Shown: in pieces, positions 11,641 to 21,832 of the stretch | Numbering within the stretch: the first letter of the stretch is position 1 | Layout: the number at the start of each line of letters is the position of its first letter | Source: Vicugna pacos | Lineage: Eukaryota > Chordata > Mammalia > Artiodactyla > Camelidae | DNA: 64,000 nucleotides | Direction: 5' to 3' | NCBI RefSeq assembly: GCF_048564905.1 | Contig: NC_132992.1 | Location: 95,927,001 to 95,991,000 of the forward strand | The notes under the pieces: model-generated | What the model was told of the DNA's origin: nothing | What the model saw: only the letters and a program-made list of their open reading frames with translations | Databases searched by the model: none | Position numbers and translations under genes: made by a program

Positions 11641-14560
11641 GGTGACAGTATGGTGAGATCTCATGTCCTACCAGGATAGCAGAGTCCAGCAACGTGGAGA
11701 AGCAATACCCCCTCTTTCTTCCTGGAAAGGACTCAGGCAGTGAGGGGTGGTCACAGCTCAGCCAGTGAGAAGCCCTGGGTGCCTTGTTCACTACAGCCCC
11801 TCCTCCAACATCCATTCCCATCTGCAAAATAGTTCTTACCCCCAAGTATGCTAAGGCCTGCAGGTGGCTCACTGTGATTCCAGGCATTGAATGCAAACTT
11901 TGTTGATCCCAGATGAAAATATTTCTTTTTGCTAGAGAAATAACTGGCCATCTGTTTATTTCAGGTCAACATTTTCATGGCCCTTATGGAATCAGACAAG
12001 ACCCCGTATAACTGTGGGGCTGCTGAGCAAACAGGTGTGGGACCCACACTGGGCCCATGGCTGCACCCTGTGTTTCTCCCCGACCCTCGAGTTTGAGGGT
12101 AAATCATTCTCCTGGGTTCCAGATTCCACATCTCTGCAGTAGGAAGCTCTGCAGGCGTTATCTGAGAACTACTTTTAGGTTTATCCTTCTGATATAAGGC
12201 CTTATATGTATACAATTATGTATCTGGCATTCAGTTTGATTTTGAAACCAAAATGTTCCGGCTGGAAGTGGCTGCCTTTCCTCCCACTCCTTGGGAATAG
12301 GGGCTGATCTACTGCACCTGTGCTGAGCAGCCTTCAGCCTGGCTCCTTCACAACCAGACTGATCCCTTAGACCTGACTGGTGTTAGCCCTGCTGGCTATT
12401 TGTGCTATTTGAGCAGTTTGACCCTTTAGGCTGCTTGGAAATTATTCCTTTCCTCTCCAGAAAACCCTTTGAGAAATGGGGTCCCAATATCTAACTGTTT
12501 TGAGGTCACTTCTGCAGTAGGAACCCCAGCTGAGTTTGTGTGTCAGAAGCAGGGAGCTTCCTTATGCAAATTACTAGTGAATTGGACAGACCAGGCCAGA
12601 GACAATCATGCTTCAACTAAACGTATGTCTCATCGGCCGTCATGAAGAACTTTGAAATCCTCAAACTTGCTTTTCTTGAAATCAAGTCAGACAAATACAT
12701 AAAATCTCCAAGTCTGCATGGAACGCCGACTTCCCTCATTATTACGTACCTTTGAATTATGCCTGGGAGCCTTACATCTTGTGTTGTAAACCACGGTCAT
12801 ACGATTAACTGAGGCAAACAGGGACTAAGGAAAGAAAACTGGGCCTCTGAAGCCTCGGGTTCCCCTTCCCTGGCTTGTGTGTCTCAGGGTCCCCTCCAGC
12901 ACCAATTCCTCCCTCCCCTCTTACTCCTGAACCTCCGCTGTACCCTCAGGTCTTCCACAATCAGTCTTTCCGCAAACTTCCCACTTCCTCTGAAATTCTC
13001 CCCACGCACTTTTCCTCCAACTTGTCAGGTCTTGTTACCTTAAACTTCATCCTTATGAGGACCCAGAGGGCCACCTGCTCATTTCTTATATTCCTGGACT
13101 AAAGCTGAACTGTAGTCAACGCTTGTCCGAACCAGCCAACGTTCCTCACTAAGGAATTTAATGGGGCCCCCAGACTCTTCACCCCGGCTTCTCTGACTTA
13201 CATCGTCCAGTTTCTGCAGTTGTTGTTGAAGGTCAGGCCTGGCTTGCGTGTAAACCGCTGACTGGGAGAATCCTGAAAGGTGTTTAGAACTGCGACCAGG
13301 AGAAGCGTCCACTCACTTATTATATAAAAACATCAAGCCGTAACTTGGCAAACTCACTGGGCAGTTCCTGAGAATCTTCCAACACTGTTGTTTGGAATAG
13401 AAATCCAGCTTTCCCATGAAAGTCGGGTGAGTCTGGTCATGTTTATCACAATCCACTTCAGGTAATTTTAAAAGACAATCGTAGTATTGCTTTGTATGTT
13501 TATTCAACCCAGCCAACACTGTACTGTGTGTTTATTAATAGTTTGACTCAGGACATTTCCATTCTATTCACAGAGGAACAGGGTGGAATGGGAAACCAGG
13601 TCCTCCCCAGATTTCCTTAAGCTGACAGACCTTGCACTACAGGAGAGTCACCTGAGGGAGGACAGTTGAAGTTCTTAAACTTGAGTTCCGGCAAATAAAA
13701 CCCCTGCATAAAACCCAGACCCTCCTAGTTTCTGCCTTTGTTTTGATAGATCCAGGGCATTGGGAAAGAGCCTGTTACAAATGCCTGCTCTTCAGGAGCC
13801 GTCAGCCCTCTGAGCAGCCCCCCGACGTCCTCCTGGTTCCCAGTGGCTCTGAGGGAACACGCGGAGTCTCCCCAGCCCCTTCTCTCAGCAAAGGTCTCTC
13901 CAGATCGGAGGCAAGTCTCCTCCAGTCCTAATGGTCACAGAGCCGCACTCTCCCTGCTCAGCTTAACGACTGAGAGCAGCCTGGGCTCAGGGCCCTGAAG
14001 CCGCTCCCAACATGGGGACCTGTGAGGGGCCTCGGCAGGTCTGTGCCCTGAGCCTGCCCCCTGTATTTAGGCCCTTTGAGGGATGCGCACCTTTCGCACT
14101 TCAGTTACTCCAGCTCTATCCGTTTACTAGGATGAGACTCCCTAGCGAAATATTAGGCTAGAATTACTATGTCTCCACCGAGAGAAGTAATTCTAGAACT
14201 TGATAGTAGACATCAAAGTACCTAAAGAAATTAATTAAATGGAAAACCTCCGTTTAGTAAAATTGGGAGAACAGAGGGGAGCTCTCATGCCCTTTGATGG
14301 CCTCAGAGCCCAGCTGGGGGAAGCAAGGCTTCCCTGTCTTTCCTGGGCAGCACTCAGCCAAGAGAAATGCAGGGACTCTGGTTCCCTCGGGCTCTCTCAG
14401 CTCCCTTCCCCCCATGATGAAGGAGGCGTTCTCTTTTACTGAAGACATGCATGTGGCTCATCAGGGTTGCAGACCCCATACTGAGACTGTTTACTGGTCC
14501 AAATTAAACCCGCTTTTGTTATTGAAATAACTGTCAGTCTATTTGTTTTACATCAAAAAA
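11640..14560 (+). mobile_element. Decayed gammaretrovirus-like (class I ERV) fossil, unit A
   Basis: LTR-like ends can be paired: about 11,690-11,965 and 14,280-14,555 share the order ctttcctgg, actcag, gtggctca and gaaataactg. A poly(A)-signal-like stretch near the right end gives plus orientation. Internal sequence aligns to the unit C copy, where gag and pol traces are clearer. It is broken in many places and old: the same insertion is in every unit, so it predates the array. About 3 kb remain, far less than a full provirus. Confidence 0.6.
12855..13925. repeat. Near-identical block shared by units A and B
   Basis: It matches 23,038-24,114 with only one or two substitutions and one 7-base length difference near 13,633 that I can see. 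Similarity stays high from about 11.6 to 15.0 kb. The offset is about 10.19 kb. Confidence 0.75.
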
Positions 14561-15363
14561 AGCTAACTTCCCTTGAGAATGTTGACTTTTATCTCCCTTA
14601 CTTTCTTTCGATTTTCTTGTAATTTACTGAGGAGGTCACTGGGATGGACGTGAGCTCCCACCTCCACAGACATTCCTGGTCACATCCATGCTCAGAGGAG
14701 AGAAGGTGGCCCCCACCAGCCTGCAGGGGGTGAGGGGAGGAGAAGGTGAGCTGTGGCTCCTGAGGGGGAGGGGATGTGGGTTCTGGGGAAGGTCTAGTGA
14801 TTTCTGTCAGGGTGGGCCACAGCGGGGCAGGGATACAGTCACATGTGTCTTGTATATATTGATAGTGTTCTACAATTACAAGCAATGTTATTGTAGATGT
14901 AAAATAAATAATAACTTGTCACATGTTCCATATGTGAATAATCTGTTAATATTAGAATAAATTATTGTTCAGACGTACAATTCTGCAAATATTAAGATTG
15001 ATACAATTACAGGTAGGAAGTTGTAAATGTTGAAACAATGACGTCCAGCCTGGGCCCTGTCTTGTTTCTGGGGACTCAGTGAAGCAGAGCCATGGGCTCC
15101 CTCCCCAGTCCTGGGTCCCTGCTCTGCTGCCCCGTCTGCTTATAGGTCCCTGCTCCGGGCCCTTCTGCCCACAGACCTAGAGACCTGTGTGAATAGTGTG
15201 TAATGGGGACTCTGAGTAAACCGAAGGCTAAGTCTGGTGTCTGTTTGTCTGTTTTTTTCATTTAGTGAGAATAACTTACATACAGCAGATTCATCTTCTG
15301 TGTGGCAACAGTGGTATGAATTTGCCTGGATGTACAGCATTCTGTCACAGCTTTACAACATTA

Positions 15364-15545
15364 TTGTCATTTGAGGCTGTTTCTTACTGTGGGAGAGGCC
15401 GTGTGCGTCGTGGAGTGTTGAGCAGCTTTGAGGGACTGTGCCCACTAGAGAACTGGGCGCCTGCAGCCCACCCCACATGTGACAGCTCAACCTGTCTCCA
15501 GACATTTCCACATGTCCTCTGGGGGACAAAATAACTCCAGTGTCT
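15364..15545 (-). mobile_element. MER5A-like hAT-Charlie DNA transposon, unit A
   Basis: The reverse complement of the MER5A consensus is recognisable: 'gtgggagaggccgtgtgc', 'actgtgcccactagag', 'cccacatgtgacagc', 'gtctccagacatttcca' and 'tcctctgggggacaaaat'. It is a short non-autonomous element with no transposase. Its presence at the same place in all five units makes it a good unit marker. Confidence 0.72.
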
Positions 15546-16041
15546 CACAGATATCATTTTCCAAGTATACAGCATTCCTCATGCTATTCTAGGGAAAGGC
15601 ACTGCAGGAAAAAGGCCTGGGGACCCTCTCGAGGATGAAATGCCTGGAAATACACCAAGGGTGGAAGGTAAACTCAAGGATGCACAGAAGAATCGTCTGT
15701 GTCATTAAGTATCTGTAAAGTTGATGACTAGAAAGTATAGTTAGTGGATAAATATCAAGTGAAGTCCCATGGAGAAATATTTCTGTGAGTCTGTTCCTAA
15801 GTTAGATGAGGAATAAACACAGACAAGCCTGACTCCGTGAAAAAGGCCCAAGTTCAGATCAGAAAGTTTCCCTGGAAACATTATGGATCGGCACCCAGGG
15901 GAGACGGTGTACCAGCGGAGACTCCTCCATCTCTGGGAGGGAACCCGTCCAAGGCTGCTTCTGCACGTGCTCTGAACCAGGTCCTCTGGTTTCCTCACGG
16001 CCCTGGGTGCCCCCTGGTGGTCTGAGCCCTCCCTGCAGGGA

Positions 16042-16380
16042 CCTTTGTGTCTGGGTCACCCTGATGTCCCCTCACTCGCTCTCCTTCCAGTGACAAAAGC
16101 ACACGGCTGTGTCCTCAGGGACCCCAGAGTTGAGCTACAGGGTCACGGGGCCTTCAATGTGTCTCTGGAGATGGGGGGGAATTTTGGGGGAGGCAGGGTG
16201 TATGCTGTCCAGCTCCCAGACCCACGCACCCCAGGTTCTGCTGGGCTCTCCCTGGGGGAGTATGGACCCAGACCCACTAGGAGGCACTTTGTGTGGTGCA
16301 GTGCAGAGGGGGGTTTATGTCCTTGTCAGCCAAGCCTTTGGCCCTCAGAGGATGACGTCAGTGAAGAGGAGACCCTGGCC
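16042..16380 (-). pseudogene. IGHV4: Clan II (IGHV4-like) V pseudogene, unit A
   Basis: Read on the minus strand, the end resembles an IGHV4 framework 3: ISRDT early, then a reading close to SGVPEDTAVCFCH where the family has [14 protein letters not shown]. Framework 2 is garbled and framework 1 barely visible. Frames shift and the second-Cys region is altered, so it cannot make a V domain. A degenerate RSS follows: the spacer keeps AGTGAGGGG and CCCAG, with an ACACAAAGG nonamer-like end (16042-16050). No leader exon could be identified. Confidence 0.6.
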
Positions 16381-16399
16381 CCGGGTGGCACAGGTGCTG

Positions 16400-17210
16400 T
16401 GATGGCCCTGAGCCCTGCGTGTGGTTCGCATGCACGTGGGGTCGTGTTTCCGCATGAACATGGATGGTCAGGTGAGGCCGTGTCTCTGGGCTTGGGAGGC
16501 GGTGCTGGCTTATATCCAGGGTGGACCCCCCTTCTGCTCACTGACCACAGCTGCTCTCCTCCCAGAGCAGGGAGATCAGTCCAAGGAGAGTCGGAGGGCA
16601 GGGGAGTGACCGTAAGCAGAGCAGGGCTTACTTTCCCTCCTCCTCTCGTGCCCCCCAGCCCCCCAGTCCCCTCTGCTCCCTGCTCACCTGCTCTGCATCT
16701 CTGCTCTGACTCTCAGCTGCTTGTGAAAAAAAAGCTGTGCTCTTTCCTGGACGTCACACCAAAGTTTTTGCACATTTCCTGCCACCGTGTTGGCATTTAT
16801 TACAAAGTAGTGAACTCAGTTCAACAGCACATGTTTTGTTAATTTCTTAATCTGTTATTCAATTCTTCACCTCACATCCTGTGTCTACAGTGTGTTACTC
16901 AGAGACCCCCTAGAAATCATGAACAGACTTTTATACATCCATTCCTTGCTGCTCTGAGGTTTGGTTGGTTCTCAATTTGAGTACATTTTATATCGTAATT
17001 TCCAAATTACACCAAAACTGATAGACACTGGACATTAATATGTTCAGGATCATTCTACCCACTCCCGTGAGGCCAAAACCATTTTTCAGTAGAAGTTCAT
17101 GTGGCTCTTGGAGGTGATCATAAGACATCTGTGCAGAACAGGTGATTTTTCTTCTGCGGTACGTCACTTACTTTCCCATGTATACCTGAAAGGCTCATCA
17201 TTTGTGTATC
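16400..17210. other. Flank of the clan II pseudogene, no gene
   Basis: A GC-rich part to about 16.7 kb contains an open frame of 265 codons (16,045-16,842) that runs through the pseudogene on the wrong strand and shows no domain. After that come AT-rich, unrecognised bases. Homologous flanks lie in units B and D. Confidence 0.5.
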
Positions 17211-17214
17211 ACTT

Positions 17215-17420
17215 GGGTAGAGGTCCCGTTACAGATAACAGACTGGGCAGCTCAAACATCAGAAATGCATTTCTCTCAGATCTGGAGGCCGGAAGTCCAA
17301 GATCAAGGTGCCCAGAGGTTCGGGTTCTTCTGAGGCCTTTCTCCTTTGCTCGCAGGGGCCCCGTCCTCACTGAGCCTCAGATGCACTTTTCTCCCGTGTC
17401 TGTGCATCCATGACGCCTCT
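17215..17420 (-). mobile_element. MLT1-like fossil LTR fragment, antisense
   Basis: 'gactgggcagctcaaac', 'tctcagatctggaggccgg', 'agtccaagatcaaggtg' and 'tctgaggcctttctcc' follow the reverse complement of the MLT1A-type LTR tail. Old and fragmentary. Confidence 0.5.
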
Positions 17421-17429
17421 GTGCATCTG

Positions 17430-18900
17430 TTTTCTTCTTCTGAAAGGTGGCAGTGCCATCAAGAGGAGGAATGCCCAGAGGTTTCATGTTCTTCGGATTT
17501 AGTTTTCGGCTCTCAGAGAATCGTGTCAGTGAAGATAAGAACCCTGACTCTGAAGCTGACACTGACCGTTTGACCACACACCAGTGCAGTTCCTTGAAAT
17601 GCTTTCCTCAGTTAGTTCTGGGCCTGCGGGATTCTGCGTCCATCTCTGCATGTCCCAGTCTTATCAAGAAACCTGCTGAGTCGTGTTAGTGGGAATCCTC
17701 ACCTGGAACTCTGATCACCCTCAATATGTGATCCAATTCACTACACCTATCACCCCCCAGGGAATATTTTACCACCCCGGCCTCCTGCACTACGAATCCT
17801 CGAGACAGGCTGCCCAGAGTTCCCCGAACTTGAGGTCTCCTCACAGTAATTTTCCACCTGGTCAGCATCACCATCTTCTTGGCCATAAATCTCCATTTTC
17901 CGTCTGAATTTGACACTGAACCAGGTAACCCAGACTGCCACAAATACCCAAGGTGAGCTTTGCATTCCTTTATTGAAATAAAATTCATACCTAAACTTTA
18001 TTATCAATCTCACAGCCCCCATCAGTACAATTCATGACTGAATGGAGCTTATCTGTTTGAAATACTTTCTCCGTAAGTCAGCTCACAGCACTTTGTGCTC
18101 AGGGACACTGGACTGCACTTCAGGACTGCACATGGGCCAAATTCAACAGGAAAATTTCCTACATATCCCAGAAAGTGTCAAAAACATGGCACTAACTGGA
18201 CCTGGAAGGAGACTCATTTACGTGATGGGACTTGAAACAAGAGGGCAGAGCATCACCCCGACCGACCTCAGGTGGGAATGTTCGAGTGTTGGGGATTCAA
18301 AGTGCTGCCCACATTGTAAATGTCCAGGAGTTCAGAAAATGCAACATTTTTCATTTGGGGCTGGAAATAAATTTTGCCCAGATGTGATCTGTAGACCCCG
18401 GACTCCGTGAGCAATGAGGATCCCTGCACACGCAGTCCTGGGCAGTCTGGAGCTGGCGTCTGTGACGTGCATCCTGCTCACTGCAAACCCTGTGTGCCCT
18501 TTGACAGAAAGATGGAGGGTGTGCAGCCTCCTGCCCCAGGAGCAGAGACAAAGATGAGTAACTGTTTACACGTGTTTTACCAGTGCCTGTGCCTTCTCAG
18601 GATATTTGTCAGGTTTCAAAATTTCTGGGTCACCTTTAAAATTATACTACAGTTTATCATTGTTTGGAGCTTTTTCTCAGTTGTAAAAATACATCCTGAT
18701 TACAAATATTACTGTCAGAAAGCAACACATACCTCAACACTGAAAATTTAAAATCCAGCAGACGGCCTGTAGTAGAGCTCATGGGCGGGAAAAGGAAACC
18801 AAGGATTCTAACTGCAAACTCCTCCCACACCTCTGCACCTGCTCTGGGGCTCAGCCCTGCCCTTGGTGGGTCGTGAGCACCCCCTGGGGGCTGTGGGTGC
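17430..18900. other. 3' flank of IGHV3 gene B, no gene
   Basis: Non-coding. It aligns to 40.88-42.33 kb (3' flank of gene D) over most of its length, including 'tcacagcactttgtgctcag' and 'cctgcacacgcagtcctggg'. It aligns more weakly to 27.7-29.1 kb. Confidence 0.6.
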
Positions 18901-18912
18901 CCCAGGGAGTGA

Positions 18913-18951
18913 GGTTTTTGTCTGGGCTCACAATGACTTCCCCTCACTGTG
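18913..18951 (-). promoter_or_regulatory. 23-RSS of IGHV3 gene B, full consensus
   Basis: Heptamer CACAGTG (18945-18951), 23-base spacer, nonamer ACAAAAACC (18913-18921). Both parts match consensus exactly, so on sequence alone it should be a strong recombination signal. Confidence 0.94.
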
Positions 18952-19408
18952 TCTGCATTACAGTAATACACGGCCGTGTCCTCAGGTTTCAGGCTGTTCA
19001 TTTGCAGATACACCGTGTTCTTGGCGTTGTCTCTGGAGATGGTGAATCGGCCCTTCATGGAGTCTGCATAGTATGTGCTACCACCACCACTATTAATAGC
19101 TGAGACCCACTCGAGCCCCTTCCCTGGAGCCTGGCGGACCCAGCTCATGTCATAGCTACTGAAGGCGAATCCAGAGGCTGCACAGGAGAGTCTCAGAGAA
19201 CCCCCAGGCTGCACCAAGCCTCCCCCAGACTCCACCAGCTGCACCTGAGCCTGGACACCTGCAAACACAAAGACATCCTGGTCAGGAGGCTGTCACACGT
19301 CCTCTGATTCCCTCACTCACGACCACCCACATCCTCAGAAGCTCTTATTCTCCATGAATTACCTTGTAAAAGAGCAACCAGGACCACCCAGCCCAGCCCA
19401 AGCTCCAT
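18952..19408 (-). CDS. IGHV3: Immunoglobulin heavy variable segment, IGHV3, VH framework 2 with VHH-like framework 3
   Basis: Leader exon 19363-19408 ([15 protein letters not shown]), intron 19259-19362, V exon 18952-19258, start of the mature domain [12 protein letters not shown]1 is GFAFSSYD and CDR2 is INSGGGST. Framework 2 is [14 protein letters not shown], a conventional VH. Framework 3 reads NTVYLQ and then [12 protein letters not shown]. Val in NTVYLQ and the C-N-A end are what many llama and alpaca VHH germline genes carry, while the other IGHV3 genes here have NTLYLQ and C-A-R, C-A-K or C-A-T. The gene has Met in DSMKG where others have DSVKG. All cysteines, splice sites, octamer and RSS are intact, so it looks usable. 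Confidence 0.94.
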
Positions 19409-19530
19409 GGTGAGTCGTCTGTGCTCAGTCCTGATCAGAGAATGGGAGCAGCTGGGAATCCCGGACTGGGGCTCCTCTCCCAGAGCTGCAGGGCCAGGGC
19501 TGGGTGGCTTTATCCTCAGAGGGAGGCCCT

Positions 19531-19538
19531 ATTTGCAT
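19531..19538 (-). promoter_or_regulatory. V promoter octamer ATGCAAAT (gene B)
   Basis: A perfect octamer 123 bases 5' of the ATG, the same spacing as in gene A. Confidence 0.88.
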
Positions 19539-21830
19539 GTCATCTCACTACATAGCAAGTCAGGGCCTTGCTGGCCTCAGAGAGGGCCAGGCCCCTGAGC
19601 AGCTGTGAGTGTCTGTGCTTTGCTGGTGTTGGTAGCATTTGGAAATATCATGTTTATTGTGTGAATTTTCAGGGTAAACACTTAGAACCTGCATATTTCA
19701 CGTGTGCACACAGATTCTGTGATGTCGGTGCCAGAGTTCGTCCCACGTTGGTGATGTACGCAGCCCCCAGACGGGTACCGCATTGTGGTCTGTGCAGGGA
19801 CACATGTTAGGTGAGAGTTTGTCCAGCATTTTCACCTGTGCTCCTCGTCTTGGACATAACTGATCCAGAATCAACATCAGGAAAGTTCTGGGCAAGACCC
19901 CCTTTGGTGATGAGATCCTGATGTTTTTGACTGATAGTGTGTTTACCAGTAGTCTGTAAACACATTCATGAGGAGTGTTTTCAACAGTCTCTGCATTTCA
20001 ATGCATTTCTATCAATAATAACATTCAAGAAAATGTCTTTACTTGTGATTGGGCTGTAATGAATACCTATTATATACTTTGTAATTTTATTTTTATGCAA
20101 GTTACAAACTACACAATGTGCTATAAATCTCACCTCAGTGTTGCACGTTGAAATCTACACATAGTGGGACAGAAAGGTTATGTGATGTGAGGAATGTGAC
20201 CAAGCTTCACCCTACCTGAGTTTGACGTCTCCAGGTGGCATGAGAGCTGGGGGAAGGTCTAGCTGGAACTCTTGGATGAACTGCAATATCCCAGGTGTTA
20301 AACTTCAGAGTGTGAACTGCCCAGTGTGAAGACTGAGGGTCATTCCAATCCCGATTCAGGCTCTTCATTTCAAATTGCTTCTTGCACCACAACCACTCCC
20401 CACCCAGCTGTGCTGTCCTCACACCACAGACCAGCAGCACCTGAAGGATTCTGGTCTAGACTCATCCATACAGGCGAGGGTCTTAGCTGCCAGAAGTAGG
20501 GAAGCACGTCTAGGGGGGAGGTGGGTGATGAAACTGGCACTGAGCCCTCAGCCACAGGGAAATTCTGTCAGGAGCCAAGAAACACTTGGGATGTGGGATC
20601 AGAATCCAAGGCTTCATCCTGACTTTGCAGCACTGTCCTCAGAAGGGCTGGGCTGCACCGAGGTTCACACGCTTCTGAGAAAATTAATGTCAGAATCTTG
20701 GATAGAGTTTCATTGATTTTGGTGAAGACATTGATTTTAATAAATACTATTTGACATTTCTTTACAGAATTGGGTGATTTTGATAAAGAAAATTAGCTGA
20801 TATTGTTCCAATTTAGAAGGATGATGGAAGTCCAGATATCCATCATCACACAAGTAACCAGGGCTCCCGTCTGTTTGCAGGGACACGCACACACACATGG
20901 ACACACAGGTGCACATGGACATATGCAGAGACCCACACTCTTGTATCATATCTGCATCCAAACCCTCCTCTGTCCAAGGTATTGTCTTACACACACACAA
21001 GACATAATCCTGGGACAGGAAACTGCTGGCATCTGAGGAAACATGGAGGTCCCGTATTGTCCAGTAATGAATGAGCGACTCTGTTTTCTTGGATCCCATG
21101 AGAAGGGCTGCAATGCGGGGCTTAGCAGTATCTCAGACGACATCAGCACACGGCCCTGCACTGAGCTCTGGGTTTAGCCCTTGTTTCCACTTTACAGCAT
21201 GTGTGAAGGCCCCACGAGCACCTGCACACTGTGCTTTCAGTGATCATGAGCTTTAATTTCACCTAGAAATACACCTACTATTGAAATGGCTGGTTTTATG
21301 GTGAGTCATTCCTAAACCTTGTAGGATAGTAGCAGTTTTCCACGGTGGAGGCTCCAATATTTTTGTTCCATCAGCAGAATTTTGGTTTGTTCCTATATTA
21401 TCTTCATATTAGAAAATTATCCCATTTTTTATCCCTTGTTCTTCAGTCATGGGAGAGGTCTTGATAACACATTCTCACCTGCATGTAGCTCATTGTTCAG
21501 AACATCTGAATGTGCTGGAAACAGCACAATTTCTCTCTCAGTTCCGGGTTTAGCACAGTCTGATCTCTGCTCCATCTCCAGGCTTAAATAAAAAAACCTG
21601 CATAATCCAGATCTGGTGTGGAGTTTCCTCCCAGTGAGTGTCTCTAATACGTGAAGTAATTTTTTGTCATTCACATGATTCACTTTTATTTCACCATGAA
21701 GTTGAACCAATTAACCCAGCATTGTCTGACAAGGGCAGCCTAGATTCTGCAACAAAACTGATCAAATTTTATAAATTGGGGAAAATAACAATAATACTAA
21801 ATACACAGAAACCTCAAATAAATAGAATTT
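19539..21830. other. 5' flank of IGHV3 gene B, no gene
   Basis: Non-coding, closest by eye to the flank of gene D (42.96-45.25 kb). It holds a CA-rich tract at about 20,883-20,935. Confidence 0.55.
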
Positions 21831-21832
21831 GG

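Noticed and set aside
13079-13519. Open frames identical between units A and B
   Set aside because: Identity comes from the duplicated DNA block. They lie antisense to a retroviral fossil and show no protein features, so conservation is not evidence of coding.
16045-16842. 265-codon open frame on the plus strand
   Set aside because: It runs through a V pseudogene and GC-rich flank on the opposite strand, has no recognisable domain, and its homologues in units B and D differ in length.
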